DNA of 64,000 bases from Limnohabitans planktonicus II-D5 (GTDB lineage Bacteria > Pseudomonadota > Gammaproteobacteria > Burkholderiales > Burkholderiaceae_C): NCBI RefSeq assembly GCF_001270065.2, contig NZ_LFYT02000016.1:33163-97162 (forward strand). The letters are read 5' to 3'. How positions within the stretch are numbered: position 1 is the first letter of the stretch; each line of letters opens with the position of its first letter. Position numbers and translations under genes: made by a program. Below the pieces are notes generated by a model. The model saw nothing but the letters and a program-made list of their open reading frames with translations, was not told the DNA's origin and did not search any database. Shown here piece after piece: positions 27,786-38,393 of the stretch.

Positions 27786-28267
27786 AGTGGCCCACATTGA
27801 CCCGTCGTGAAGGCTTGCGGCAAGCGCTGCGGGCCGGACTTTATGGGGCTGCTGTTCAGCTGTGGCCCAGCCAAGCCCAAGACATGGCATCGGGCCAGTT
27901 GTTGAGTGTGGCGAAAATGATCGAGCCCCTGACCCAAGGCGCTCGTGTGTTGGAGCAAGACGTGAAATGGGTGGCCCCCGTGTTGGCCGACAACGGCACT
28001 TTGGTGCCTGTCACGGTGCAAGTGCAAAGCCCCATGACGCCCCAAGACCATGTGACGCATGTGTACCTGTTGTCTCAGCGCAATCCGGTGACGCGCATGG
28101 CGGTTTTCCATTTGGGCCCTTGGAACGGACGTGCCGAAGTCAGCACGCGCCTGCGCTTGGCGGGCACCCAGCAAGTGGTCGCGTTGGCACGCTTGTCCAA
28201 TGGTGAGTTTCGTTATGGTCAGATGGAAATCATCGTCACCGAGTCGGCTTGCGTCGACGCTTCATGA
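27782..28267 (+). CDS. soxY: SoxY-like sulfur carrier with atypical C-terminus
   Basis: 161 residues. The N-terminus (TRREGLRQALRAGLYGAAVQL) resembles a Tat-type signal. The core (MIEPLTQGARVLEQ...HVTHVYLLSQRNPVTRMAVFHL) is the SoxY immunoglobulin-like domain. Canonical SoxY ends in GGCGG with the carrier Cys. Here the end is T-E-S-A-C-V-D-A-S, so a Cys is retained five residues from the end but the flexible glycines are missing. It overlaps soxX and soxZ by ATGA at both ends. Confidence 0.8.
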   Translation: MKWPTLTRREGLRQALRAGLYGAAVQLWPSQAQDMASGQLLSVAKMIEPLTQGARVLEQDVKWVAPVLADNGTLVPVTVQVQSPMTPQDHVTHVYLLSQRNPVTRMAVFHLGPWNGRAEVSTRLRLAGTQQVVALARLSNGEFRYGQMEIIVTESACVDAS

Positions 28268-28605
28268 ACATGGCATTTACACGCATCCAATGGCCTGAAC
28301 GCGTCTTGGCGGGGGATGTGGTCAAAGTTCGTCTGCTGGTGCAACACCCCATGGACACGGGTTATCTGCAAGACCTGTTGGGCAAGTTGGTGCCGCGCAA
28401 CGTGATCCAGTCACTGACTTGCACTTGGGGCCAGCAAGTGGTGTTTCGCGTGGAGCCTTCTTCGGGTATTTCGGCCAATCCTTTATTCGAATTTTTTGTG
28501 CGAGCAGAACAAACGGCCGAAATGCATGTGGAGTGGACCGATGACCGGGGTGTCAAAGGCAGCTTGCGGCAAATTCTGCCGGTCTTGCCCAAAAGCAGCC
28601 CCTGA
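28264..28605 (+). CDS. soxZ: SoxZ, sulfur-carrier partner of SoxY
   Basis: 113 residues, no signal peptide, immunoglobulin-like SoxZ fold (VKVRLLVQHPMDTGY...NPLFEFFVRA...VEWTDDRG). SoxZ is exported with SoxY as a heterodimer in known systems, consistent with the absence of its own signal. The start at 28264 overlaps the soxY stop (ATGA); codons upstream in frame lie within soxY. Confidence 0.88.
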   Translation: MNMAFTRIQWPERVLAGDVVKVRLLVQHPMDTGYLQDLLGKLVPRNVIQSLTCTWGQQVVFRVEPSSGISANPLFEFFVRAEQTAEMHVEWTDDRGVKGSLRQILPVLPKSSP

Positions 28606-28609
28606 GCGC

Positions 28610-29467
28610 ATGCGCATTCGAGCGTTCGCGTCGATGTTAGCAGCAGGGTGTGAGCGCACCGTGATCAAGGTGTGCTTGTTGGTCCTTATGTTCCTTGCGT
28701 TGTGGGGGGGCAGTGGGTACGCCGTTGCGCAGACGCCAGAGCCACCCGCGCGCAGCTTGCCTTTGTCGCAGATCAAATCGGGCCTGCATTATTCGGGCAA
28801 GGATGTGCAAGCCTTGCAAGCCGATGAGTTTGCCAACCCCGCCCAACTCTGGCTGAGCCAAGGGGCGCAGGCTTGGGCCCAGCCCAGTGCCGCCAATGGC
28901 AAATCGTGCGTGAGTTGTCACGGCGCAGTGGCCACCAGCATGAAAGGCGTCGCCACGCGTTATCCCGCCATCGACGCTGCCAGTGGGCGACTGTTCAACC
29001 TCGAAGACCGCATCAACCAATGCACCACGCGCCACCAGCAAGCGGCGGCCATGCCCCCTGAATCAGATGCCCTGCTAGGCTTGAGTTTGCTGGTGACGCA
29101 GGCCTCCAAAGGCATGCCTTTGAGTGTAGACATTGGCGGTGCGGCGCGCGGCCACTGGCAAGCCGGGGCGACCCTGTTTTCACAACGTCAAGGCCAAATG
29201 AATTTGTCATGCGCCCAATGTCATGACCAAAATTTTGGGCAACGCCTGTACACCGACCTGCTGAGTCAAGGGCAGCCCAATGGCTACCCGGTGTACCGTC
29301 TGGAATGGCAAAAGCCAGGATCGCTGGAGCGGCGCTTGCGCAGTTGTTATGCCGGTATTCGCGCCGAAGTTCCGCCTTGGGGTGCTTTGGAGATGCGGCA
29401 ATTGGCGCTGTACCTGATGTGGCGCGGCGAGGGCTTGCCCATCGAGGTGCCGGCTGTGCGCAAGTGA
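28610..29467 (+). CDS. soxA: SoxA, diheme cytochrome c (thiosulfate-oxidation type)
   Basis: 285 residues with a hydrophobic export segment at about 21-43 ending AVAQ. Two heme motifs are present: C-V-S-C-H and C-A-Q-C-H. The conserved R-S-C-Y-A-G segment (R-L-R-S-C-Y-A-G-I-R) near the end carries the cysteine that becomes heme-ligating or persulfurated in SoxA. It starts four bases after soxZ. With SoxX it should form SoxXA, which attaches substrate sulfur to SoxY. No soxB (hydrolase) or soxCD follows; instead the 3' end adjoins the cassette block. Confidence 0.88.
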   Translation: MRIRAFASMLAAGCERTVIKVCLLVLMFLALWGGSGYAVAQTPEPPARSLPLSQIKSGLHYSGKDVQALQADEFANPAQLWLSQGAQAWAQPSAANGKSCVSCHGAVATSMKGVATRYPAIDAASGRLFNLEDRINQCTTRHQQAAAMPPESDALLGLSLLVTQASKGMPLSVDIGGAARGHWQAGATLFSQRQGQMNLSCAQCHDQNFGQRLYTDLLSQGQPNGYPVYRLEWQKPGSLERRLRSCYAGIRAEVPPWGALEMRQLALYLMWRGEGLPIEVPAVRK

Positions 29468-29485
29468 TCAAACAACCCGTTGCAA
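29450..29485. repeat. Left copy of a ~36-bp direct repeat (soxA end) flanking the cassette block
   Basis: CCGGCTGTGCGCAAGTGATCAA at the soxA stop, then a ...CCCGTTGCAA tail, recurs at 30849-30885 immediately before the recQ end, with one mismatch in the first 22 bases and one length difference after it. Confidence 0.75.
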
Positions 29486-29494
29486 GAGGCAACC

Positions 29495-29579
29495 TCAGCT
29501 GGAAAGCAAACGGAAGCCCGAGGCCAAACAACGAAGCGAGCAAAGTTCCATCGATCCGGCGCGTTCTCATCGAGGAGTG
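29495..29579. other. Unassigned sequence after the second attC
   Basis: No gene seen. On the minus strand it begins with the R' half of attC2 and may be a truncated third cassette. A short hairpin GTTGC/GCAAC lies at its soxA-proximal edge (about 29479-29493). Confidence 0.3.
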
Positions 29580-29637
29580 TTTCAACGTAAAGCCCATCGG
29601 ACCGCCGTAGGCGGTCCGATGGGCCGTAAAGTTAAGT
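29580..29637 (-). other. attC recombination site 2 (58 bp), 3' of the GNAT cassette
   Basis: Minus strand order: R'' ACTTAAC (containing the TAA stop of the gene), spacer TTTAC, a long inverted repeat arm of 16 nt, a 3-nt loop, a 15-nt arm, spacer TTTAC, R' GTTGAAA (29586-29580). The extra base in the first arm is the extrahelical base expected of L''. R'' is the exact complement of GTTAAGT at the start of the same cassette, as required in the circular cassette form. Confidence 0.85.
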
Positions 29638-30042
29638 TTCATTGCGCATTTCACGTTTTCGCTCCATGGCTGTAACCGACACAGAGAAGCAGAGCTTTTC
29701 GAAGAACTGACGCGCCCCTGGGCGCTCCGCTCTGAGTACCCAGGTGACACTTGGCTCACCTTCCACGAGCGAGCGCACAAGACGAGAACCAATTCCGCCA
29801 CGCCGATGCTCCTCGGAAACGACAAGCATGGAAAGGTACCCGTTGGACAGGTCATCGGTTACCCCGCGGCAGAATCCGACCACTTCCCCTGCGTTTACCG
29901 CCACCACGCATTTGGAGCGCTTCACAAGCTTCTGAAGCCACGCTGCGTCCGGCACCCGATGCACCCACCCATTTTCAGAAAGGAGAGCATGGATGGAGGA
30001 AATTTCGGTTGGTAGTGGCGCGCGGAATTCCATGTGACTTAA
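29586..30042 (-). mobile_element. Integron gene cassette 2 (GNAT acetyltransferase)
   Basis: Extent runs from the T after the G of R' (GTTAAGT) at 30043-30037 to the G of the following R' at 29586. One gene on the minus strand, with the stop inside R''. The cassette organisation (one ORF, short 5' leader, attC at 3' end) is classical. Confidence 0.8.
29632..30033 (-). CDS. GNAT-family N-acetyltransferase in an integron cassette
   Basis: 133 residues from the ATG at 30033. A GTG 21 bases upstream lies inside the preceding attC site, so it is less likely. The acetyl-CoA-binding motif A is V-V-S-E-E-H-R-R-G-G-I-G-S-R-L-V (about residues 72-87). Single-domain GNATs are frequent cassette cargo, sometimes modifying antibiotics, toxins or proteins; the substrate here is unknown. 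The stop codon is within the attC R'' box. Confidence 0.85.
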   Translation of the reverse strand: MEFRAPLPTEISSIHALLSENGWVHRVPDAAWLQKLVKRSKCVVAVNAGEVVGFCRGVTDDLSNGYLSMLVVSEEHRRGGIGSRLVRSLVEGEPSVTWVLRAERPGARQFFEKLCFSVSVTAMERKREMRNET

Positions 30043-30106
30043 CGTAGAAGTCACCGGCGCTGCGCGGCCTTATCGCGAAGCGTCCGTGTGGACTGCCGGG
30101 TTAGCG
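30037..30106 (-). other. attC recombination site 1 (70 bp), 3' of the first cassette gene
   Basis: Minus strand: R'' CGCTAAC (holding the stop codon of the gene), 5-nt spacer CCGGC, L'' AGTCCAC, central 33-nt variable region, L' GTGACT, 5-nt spacer TCTAC, R' GTTAAGT. L'' carries one extra base relative to L', the extrahelical base needed for IntI recognition. R'' is the exact complement of the GTTAGCG at the start of the same cassette. Confidence 0.85.
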
Positions 30107-30576
30107 CTTTCCAAAGACTTCATCCATCACTGAGTAAAACGTGAGTTCGCGGGGTTTGTCGATGTTGTCAAGCATCGCTTGGATGTCGATGTGTCCCGGT
30201 GCGTACTCAGTGATCTTGATGCGCTTCTTTGTTGCTGCTTCTTCAAATACTGGCTCGGTGCCTTTGACTTTCCAGCCGGGGTCTATGGACTCGATTTGCT
30301 GAATAAGGGCAGAGGTTAAGTTTTCCCCGTCAGGAGTGAAATGCTCCGGCCCCAGCTTTATCGTCTGATGCTTGTGGTTGAAGTTCAGGTACAGACTCCA
30401 AGGCTCGACCGGCCTGCCACCATCGGCAAAGTAACCCATAACGTAGCCGAGCATCCGCATGACTGAATGCTCGTGCATGGCATACGCCAAATGGTTGCCG
30501 TTTTGGACAAGGTAAAGGCTCCAGCGGAACCCGAACAGTTTATTGAGAAAGCCCATTTGAAGCTCCTAAGCGCTAA
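30043..30576 (-). mobile_element. Integron gene cassette 1 (protein of unknown function)
   Basis: Bounded by a G|TTAGCG junction at 30577/30576 and by the attC1 R' G at 30043. Contains one minus-strand gene with AGGAG before the ATG. No intI gene or clear attI is seen in the window, so the pair is best called a CALIN (attC cluster lacking integrase). Confidence 0.8.
30101..30556 (-). CDS. Cassette-encoded protein of unknown function
   Basis: 151 residues, soluble, with no signal. N-terminal segment MGFLNKLFGFRWSLYLVQ, central YFADGGRPVEPWSLYLNF, C-terminal ELTFYSVMDEVFGKR. I recall similar hypothetical proteins in integron cassettes, but no function. The SD TTAGGAG sits 7 bases before the ATG, and the stop is in the attC R'' box. 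Confidence 0.75.
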   Translation of the reverse strand: MGFLNKLFGFRWSLYLVQNGNHLAYAMHEHSVMRMLGYVMGYFADGGRPVEPWSLYLNFNHKHQTIKLGPEHFTPDGENLTSALIQQIESIDPGWKVKGTEPVFEEAATKKRIKITEYAPGHIDIQAMLDNIDKPRELTFYSVMDEVFGKR

Positions 30577-30866
30577 CGTGATGTAGATCGCAAAATCCGG
30601 TGGATACATCCGGGACAAGTCGATACATCCTGTGAAAGAAATTGCGGCAAATGACGTGCAGCAAGGCTTTGGGACTTGGGTGTTGTTAAATCATGCAGGT
30701 ATAAATTTCCCATGAAACCAGGTGCTCCTTTTCTATTCCACCTGCTGGCCGACCCAACTGTGCGAATGGATTCTGGGTACGCAATATGAGTAAAAAAACA
30801 AATTCTACTTTTATTCGATTCTTTTTATGCAATTCAATCCCTTTTTGCCCGGCTGTGCGCAAATGA
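30577..30866. other. AT-rich region between the cassettes and recQ
   Basis: No gene seen. The minus strand carries a nonamer GGATGTATC in two direct copies about 20 bp apart (near 30601-30632), upstream of the cassette junction. This is a possible degenerate attI-like arrangement or a secondary insertion site. The last 18 bases begin the second copy of the soxA-end repeat. Confidence 0.4.
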
Positions 30867-30885
30867 TCAAGCCCCCCCGTTGCAA
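30849..30885. repeat. Right copy of the ~36-bp soxA-end direct repeat
   Basis: Matches 29450-29485; see that entry. It overlaps the stop codon of recQ. The 1.4 kb between the copies contains the two cassettes. Confidence 0.75.
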
Positions 30886-32714
30886 ACCCGCAGCACCTGC
30901 GCGCCATACGCTTCGAGTTTCTTCACGCCCAGCCCGCTGATGCCTTGCAGGTCGCCCAAACTTTGCGGGGCGCTCTCGGCAATTGCAGCCAGCGTCGCGT
31001 CATGAAAAATCACATACGCGGGCAGGTTGTGTTCTTTGGCCACCTCGGCCCGCCAGGCTTTGAGGTTGATGTAGCGGACCATCGCGTCTTGCCCCAGATT
31101 GGCTGCAGCGGGTGCTGGGGCGTTGCGGGTGCGGCTGCGTTTGTCGCTGCGCTGGCTCGTGCTTTCGCGCAACTGCACGGGCACGTCGCCTTTGAGCACG
31201 GCGCGCGAGGCTTCGGTCAGGTGCAGGGTGCTGAAGCCTTCTTCGGTGTGCACATGCAGCGCGCCAATGGCGATCAGCTGGCGCATCACGGCGCGCAGTT
31301 GCTGCTCGCTGTACTCGGCCCCCACACCAAAGGTGCTGATGCTTTCGTGGCCGCGCTGCGCCACCTTGTCGGTCTTCTTGCCGCGCACGATGTCCATGGT
31401 GTGGCCCGCGCCAAAGCTGTGGCCGCTGCTTTGCTGCGTGCGGTAGACGGTGGACAGCAGTTTGCGGGCCGCGTCGGTGCCGTCCCACACCTGTGGCGGG
31501 TGCAGGCAGTTGTCGCAGTTGCCGCAAGGCGTGCTGGGCTCGCCAAAGTAGCCCAAAAGCCGCACGCGTCGGCAGTCGGTCGCCTCGGCCAGGGCCAGCA
31601 GCGCGTCGAGCTTGCCGCGCATGACCTGTTTGAACTCTTCGCCCGCCGGGCTCTCGTCGATCATGCGGCGCTGGTTCACCACGTCTTGCAGGCCATAGGC
31701 CATCCACGCGTCAGACGCGAGACCGTCGCGCCCGGCGCGGCCCGTTTCCTGGTAATAGCCTTCAATGTTTTTGGGCATGTCCAGGTGCGCCACAAAGCGC
31801 ACATCGGGCTTGTCAATGCCCATGCCAAAGGCCACGGTGGCCACCATCACCACACCCTCTTCGCGCAAAAATTCGTTCTGGTGGCGCTGACGCACGGCGG
31901 CGTCCAGGCCCGCGTGGTAGGGCAGCGCATGGATGCCCGACTCGCACAACATGACCGCGATCTCTTCGACCCGTTTGCGCGACTGGCAATAGACCACGCC
32001 TGCTTCTTCCGGGTGCTCGCGTTCGATGAAACGCAGCAGCTGGGTGCTGGCGTCTTTTTTTTCGACGATGGTGTAGCGGATGTTGGGCCGGTCAAAGCTG
32101 CTGATGAACAGCTCGGCGCTTTCCAGCTGCAAGCGTTCCACGATGTCGGCGCGGGTCAGCGCATCGGCCGTGGCCGTGAGCGCCACACGCGGCACGCTGG
32201 GGTAGCGCTCGTGCAGCACCGACAGGCCCCGGTACTCGGGACGGAAGTCGTGGCCCCACTGGCTCACGCAATGCGCTTCGTCGATCGCAAACAGGCTGAG
32301 CAGTCCGCGCTCGAGCAGCGAATCCATCTGGGCCAAAAAGCGGCCGTTGGTCACACGCTCGGGCGCTGCATAAAGCAGGGTGATTTCGCCACGCAATAGG
32401 CGGCGCTCGATGTCGCTGGCTTCTTCGCTGGTCAGGGTGGAGTTCAGAAATGCGGCGCTCACGCCTGCTTCGTGCAGCGCACCGACCTGGTCGTGCATGA
32501 GCGCAATCAGGGGCGAGACGACAACGGTGATGCCGTGGCCTGCCCGCTGGCGCGCAATGGCGGGCACCTGGTAGCACAGCGACTTGCCCCCGCCCGTGGG
32601 CATGAGCACCAGCGCATCGCCGCCAGCGGCCACATGGTCGATGATGGCTTGCTGCGGGCCGCGAAAAGCGTCGTAGCCAAAAACTTCGCGCAGGATGGGC
32701 AGGTGGGGGGACAC
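30867..32714 (-). CDS. recQ: ATP-dependent DNA helicase RecQ
   Basis: 3'-5' superfamily 2 DNA helicase in recombination and replication restart. 615 residues from a GTG at 32714 ([19 protein letters not shown], matching the usual RecQ start; the open frame continues upstream to an ATG at 32873, but those residues lack similarity). Motifs: Walker [16 protein letters not shown] box AIDEAHC, SAT-like LTATAD, arginine-finger motif [10 protein letters not shown]. The zinc-binding RQC segment is [12 protein letters not shown]...CGNCDNC. The HRDC domain closes the protein. The last ~74 bp are duplicated at 23893-23966. Confidence 0.93.
   Translation of the reverse strand: MSPHLPILREVFGYDAFRGPQQAIIDHVAAGGDALVLMPTGGGKSLCYQVPAIARQRAGHGITVVVSPLIALMHDQVGALHEAGVSAAFLNSTLTSEEASDIERRLLRGEITLLYAAPERVTNGRFLAQMDSLLERGLLSLFAIDEAHCVSQWGHDFRPEYRGLSVLHERYPSVPRVALTATADALTRADIVERLQLESAELFISSFDRPNIRYTIVEKKDASTQLLRFIEREHPEEAGVVYCQSRKRVEEIAVMLCESGIHALPYHAGLDAAVRQRHQNEFLREEGVVMVATVAFGMGIDKPDVRFVAHLDMPKNIEGYYQETGRAGRDGLASDAWMAYGLQDVVNQRRMIDESPAGEEFKQVMRGKLDALLALAEATDCRRVRLLGYFGEPSTPCGNCDNCLHPPQVWDGTDAARKLLSTVYRTQQSSGHSFGAGHTMDIVRGKKTDKVAQRGHESISTFGVGAEYSEQQLRAVMRQLIAIGALHVHTEEGFSTLHLTEASRAVLKGDVPVQLRESTSQRSDKRSRTRNAPAPAAANLGQDAMVRYINLKAWRAEVAKEHNLPAYVIFHDATLAAIAESAPQSLGDLQGISGLGVKKLEAYGAQVLRVCNGGA
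30877..30950 (-). repeat. Right boundary repeat (3' end of recQ)
   Basis: Intact-gene copy of the 74-bp repeat whose second copy lies at 23893-23966. Together they bracket the block that contains the hydroxylase-sox operon and the cassettes. Confidence 0.8.
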
Positions 32715-32783
32715 GTTCGGGGTGTGACAGCTTTTTAGAAGTGGTGATTGTCCGCTATTGATGGGGTGGGTTTTGCGGGTGTG

Positions 32784-32873
32784 GTGTGGGTGGGTGAGGG
32801 CGGTCACAGGCTTCCTCATACGGCGGGGGTACGCCAAAATCGTCACCCTCTGCCCGCCCTCACCCACCCACAC
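32784..32873. repeat. 20-bp perfect inverted repeat with 50-nt loop upstream of recQ
   Basis: Arms at 32784-32803 and 32854-32873 are exact reverse complements (pattern G/T-rich then C/A-rich). They lie about 70 bp before the recQ start, so a long hairpin could form in the recQ leader or act as a convergent terminator/operator. Confidence 0.6.
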
Positions 32874-32971
32874 AAGACCATGGGCTGCACGGCTAACACT
32901 TCCCGGTCCAGCGTTTATTTCCAGTTATTCATCCGGCACGCTGAAGTTTGAAATGGGTGAGAACTGTCATC

Positions 32972-33051
32972 TCGCAGGTCGGTGGCTTCAGCCCCGACAT
33001 GCAACCTGCGCCAAAGCCAGCAATGTCGGGGCTGAAGCCACCGACCTACAA
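32972..33051. repeat. REP pair (cluster 7)
   Basis: One direct copy (GCAGGTCGG head, inner stem GGCT/AGCC) and one inverted copy ending 33051, with the same GGCT/AGCC stem in both, between recQ and queC. The sequence just before it, 32938-32959, is shared with 4853-4874. Confidence 0.8.
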
Positions 33052-33103
33052 AAAACTTTGACCCTTGAAAACTTCACAGGGCCGAATCTGTAACATCTTA
33101 GCC

Positions 33104-33823
33104 ATGCACACCTCTGCCCTCGTCCTGTTTTCCGGTGGTCAGGACTCCACCACCTGTCTGGCCCATGCCTTGAACCGTTACGAACGTGTCGAAACCCTGG
33201 CGTTTGACTATGGACAGCGGCACAAGGTCGAGCTGGATGCTCGATTGAACGTGCTGGCGGCCATCAAGTCGCGGTTCCCGCAATGGGCCACCAAGATGGG
33301 CGAAGACCACCTGCTGGACGCTGGCATCCTGGGCCAGATCAGCGAAACGTCGCTGACCCGCGACACGGCCATCGTCATGGAAACCTCGGGCCTGCCCAAC
33401 ACCTTTGTGCCGGGGCGCAACCTCTTGTTCCTCACCTTGGCAGCGGCGCTGGCTTATCGCCGGGGATTGCAGGTCATCGTCACGGGCGTGTGCGAGACTG
33501 ATTTTTCGGGCTACCCCGACTGCCGCGACGACACCATGAAGGCCATGCAGGTGGCTTTGTCGTTGGGCATGGACCGCAGGCTGCTGATCGAGACCCCGCT
33601 CATGTGGATCGACAAGGCCCAGACCTGGCAGCTGGCGCATGACTTGGGCCAAAAGGCCGATGCCGATGGTGGAGGTCAGGCGCTGGTGGATGTGATCGTG
33701 GAGCACAGCCACACCTGTTATCTGGGCGAACGAACCCAGCGCCACGATTGGGGTTATGGCTGCGGCCAGTGCCCGGCTTGCCAATTGCGGGCTGCGGGGT
33801 TTGGGCGGTGGACAAGCCGCTGA
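33104..33823 (+). CDS. queC: 7-cyano-7-deazaguanine (preQ0) synthase QueC
   Basis: Converts 7-carboxy-7-deazaguanine to preQ0 using ATP and ammonia, in queuosine biosynthesis. 239 residues from the ATG at 33104. The PP-loop ATP-binding motif F-S-G-G-Q-D-S-T is at the N-terminus. The C-terminal zinc site has four Cys: C-Y-L-G...G-C-G-Q-C-P-A-C. No queD, queE or queF lies beside it here, and no preQ1 riboswitch is apparent upstream. Confidence 0.92.
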   Translation: MHTSALVLFSGGQDSTTCLAHALNRYERVETLAFDYGQRHKVELDARLNVLAAIKSRFPQWATKMGEDHLLDAGILGQISETSLTRDTAIVMETSGLPNTFVPGRNLLFLTLAAALAYRRGLQVIVTGVCETDFSGYPDCRDDTMKAMQVALSLGMDRRLLIETPLMWIDKAQTWQLAHDLGQKADADGGGQALVDVIVEHSHTCYLGERTQRHDWGYGCGQCPACQLRAAGFGRWTSR

Positions 33824-33849
33824 GACGGTCAAGACCCCCCACCCAAATG

Positions 33850-34486
33850 CCTGACCCCGTAGGTCGGTACTCGAAGAGTCCGACGTTGCACGCTTAGCAC
33901 CAAGCGCTGGCTACAGGCGACGGTGCTCCATCAAGTCAAACGTCGGGGTCTTCGACCGCCGACTTACGCATACCGTGGTCCCTGTCCGTTTGAAACGGTC
34001 AATGCCCGCCGATACAAATGCCTGACCCCGTAGGTCGGTACTCGAAGAGTCCGACGTTGCATGCTTGGCTCCAAGCGCTGGCTACAGGCGACGGTGGTCC
34101 ATCAAGTCAAACGTCGGGGTCTTCGACCGCCAACCTACGATTACCGTGGTCCCTGTCCGTTTGAAACGGTCAATGCCCGCCGATACAAATGCCTGACCCC
34201 GTAGGTCGGTACTCGAAGAGTCCGACGGTGCATGCTTGGCACCAAGCGCTGGCCGCAGGCGATAGTGGTCCATCAGGCCAAACGTCGGGGTCTTCGACCG
34301 CCGACCTACGAATGCCGTGGTCCCTGTCCGTTTGAAACGGTCAATGCCCGCCGATACAAATGCCTGACCCCGTAGGTCGGTACTCGAAGAGTTCGACGTT
34401 GCATGCTTGGCACCAAGCGCTGGCCGCAGGCAATAGTGGTCCATCAAGCCAAACGTCGGGGTCTTCGACCGCCGACCTACGAATAC
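33850..34486. repeat. Tandem array of a 171-bp REP pair unit (about 3.8 copies)
   Basis: The string CCTGACCCCGTAGG recurs at 33850, 34021, 34192 and 34363, an exact 171-bp period. Each unit has a direct REP (inner stem ACTC/GAGT), a spacer GCTTGGC(A/T)CCAAGCGCTGG..., an inverted REP (inner stem GGTC/GACC) and a second spacer TTTGAAACGGTCAATGCCCG. Copies differ by point changes, e.g. a GCCAACC in one inverted REP. Confidence 0.92.
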
Positions 34487-34499
34487 CTTGTCAAGGCCT

Positions 34500-34635
34500 G
34501 GGCATTCACTTTGTGCGGTAACTAACAAAAACCACCTGTCAATAGTTTTTATAAATTGATGTAATAAAATTAATTGGATCGTAAAAGCTTATTAATATTT
34601 TTATACTGAGCGCCTGTCGTTTTTCGGAGTTCATC
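34500..34635 (+). promoter_or_regulatory. AT-rich katG upstream region
   Basis: Strongly AT-rich, unlike its surroundings. It contains a TATACT -10-like hexamer at 34602-34607 with a poorly spaced TTGGAT (34574-34579), as expected for an activator-dependent promoter. OxyR is the usual katG activator, and several ATNG/ATTGAT-like half-sites are spaced through the region, but I cannot show a proper OxyR site. Confidence 0.35.
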
Positions 34636-34713
34636 ATGACCTTCACCGCATCCCCTGTCGCGCATCAGCCCCTTTGGCTGGAAGTGTTGGCGGCGATGGC
34701 GCAAGCGTTCTGA
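34636..34713 (+). CDS. Possible 25-residue leader peptide upstream of katG
   Basis: ATG at 34636 with GGAG six bases before it. The peptide (starts MTFTASPVAHQP, ends AAMAQAF) ends 30 bases before the katG ATG. The good SD is the main support. It could be a regulatory leader or a chance frame. Function unknown. Confidence 0.35.
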   Translation: MTFTASPVAHQPLWLEVLAAMAQAF

Positions 34714-36954
<2,241 letters not shown>

Positions 36955-37002
36955 GTCTTTGCGGCAGGCGCGGCTTGAGCGCCTGCTGATTGATCCGGCA
37001 AG

Positions 37003-37191
37003 TTGTAGGTCGGCACTCGCAGAGTCCGACATTTGCCCAAACAAGCACATGCCCATGACAGGGCGGTACGGGCAAATCACACAAACGTCGGGGTCTTCGA
37101 CCACCGACCTACGAATACCTTCGTCGGTGTCTTCGACTCGCCCGATAAATCACCGCAACCCCGTAGGTCGGCACTCGAAGAGTCCGACATG
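37003..37191. repeat. REP cluster 9
   Basis: Direct REPs from 37003 (ACTC/GAGT, GCA loop) and 37163 (ACTC/GAGT, GAA loop), and an inverted copy ending 37112 (GGTC/GACC), plus a partial at 37122. The spacer AACAAGCACATGCCCATGACAG is related, inverted, to the spacer of the 38-42 kb field. Confidence 0.8.
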
Positions 37192-37228
37192 ATGGGATTC
37201 GGCACAGGGCCGGATCAACAGAAACTCC

Positions 37229-37259
37229 AGTCCCTGCGGGCAGCTGCAGGGACTTTTTT
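37229..37259 (+). terminator. Intrinsic terminator directly before metH (5' half)
   Basis: A 9-bp stem AGTCCCTGC/GCAGGGACT (37229-37237 and 37246-37254) with a run of six T, ending 12 bases before the ATG of the methyltransferase gene. It may end the katG transcript or act as a leader attenuator. TACAAT at 37259-37264 overlaps its end. Confidence 0.75.
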
Positions 37260-37270
37260 ACAATGTGGCG

Positions 37271-38317
<1,047 letters not shown>

Positions 38318-38393
38318 GCAGGGCAACCGCCAGATGCGCGCCATGCCCCGGCCCGTGTCAGGCGCTGCCGGTTGATCGTGCAATGCGGCCCTT

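Noticed and set aside
30577..30866. A complete attI site with integrase upstream of the cassettes
   Set aside because: Only weak direct repeats are seen, and no tyrosine recombinase gene lies in the window. An attC candidate between 30571 and 30691 lacks matching L boxes.
29468..30885. Insertion sequence explanation for the 1.4-kb block
   Set aside because: No transposase or terminal inverted repeats; attC features and stop codons in R'' boxes explain it better.
30945..32399. A 484-codon plus-strand frame opposite recQ
   Set aside because: RecQ on the minus strand has all helicase motifs; the plus frame has no recognisable domain and biased composition.
32715..32873. N-terminal extension of RecQ to an ATG at 32873
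   Set aside because: The extra 53 residues show no helicase similarity and read through a perfect inverted repeat. The usual RecQ start matches GTG at 32714.
33060..33103. preQ1 riboswitch before queC
   Set aside because: Only about 50 bases separate the REP pair from the ATG, and no pseudoknot-like C-rich/A-rich pattern is visible.
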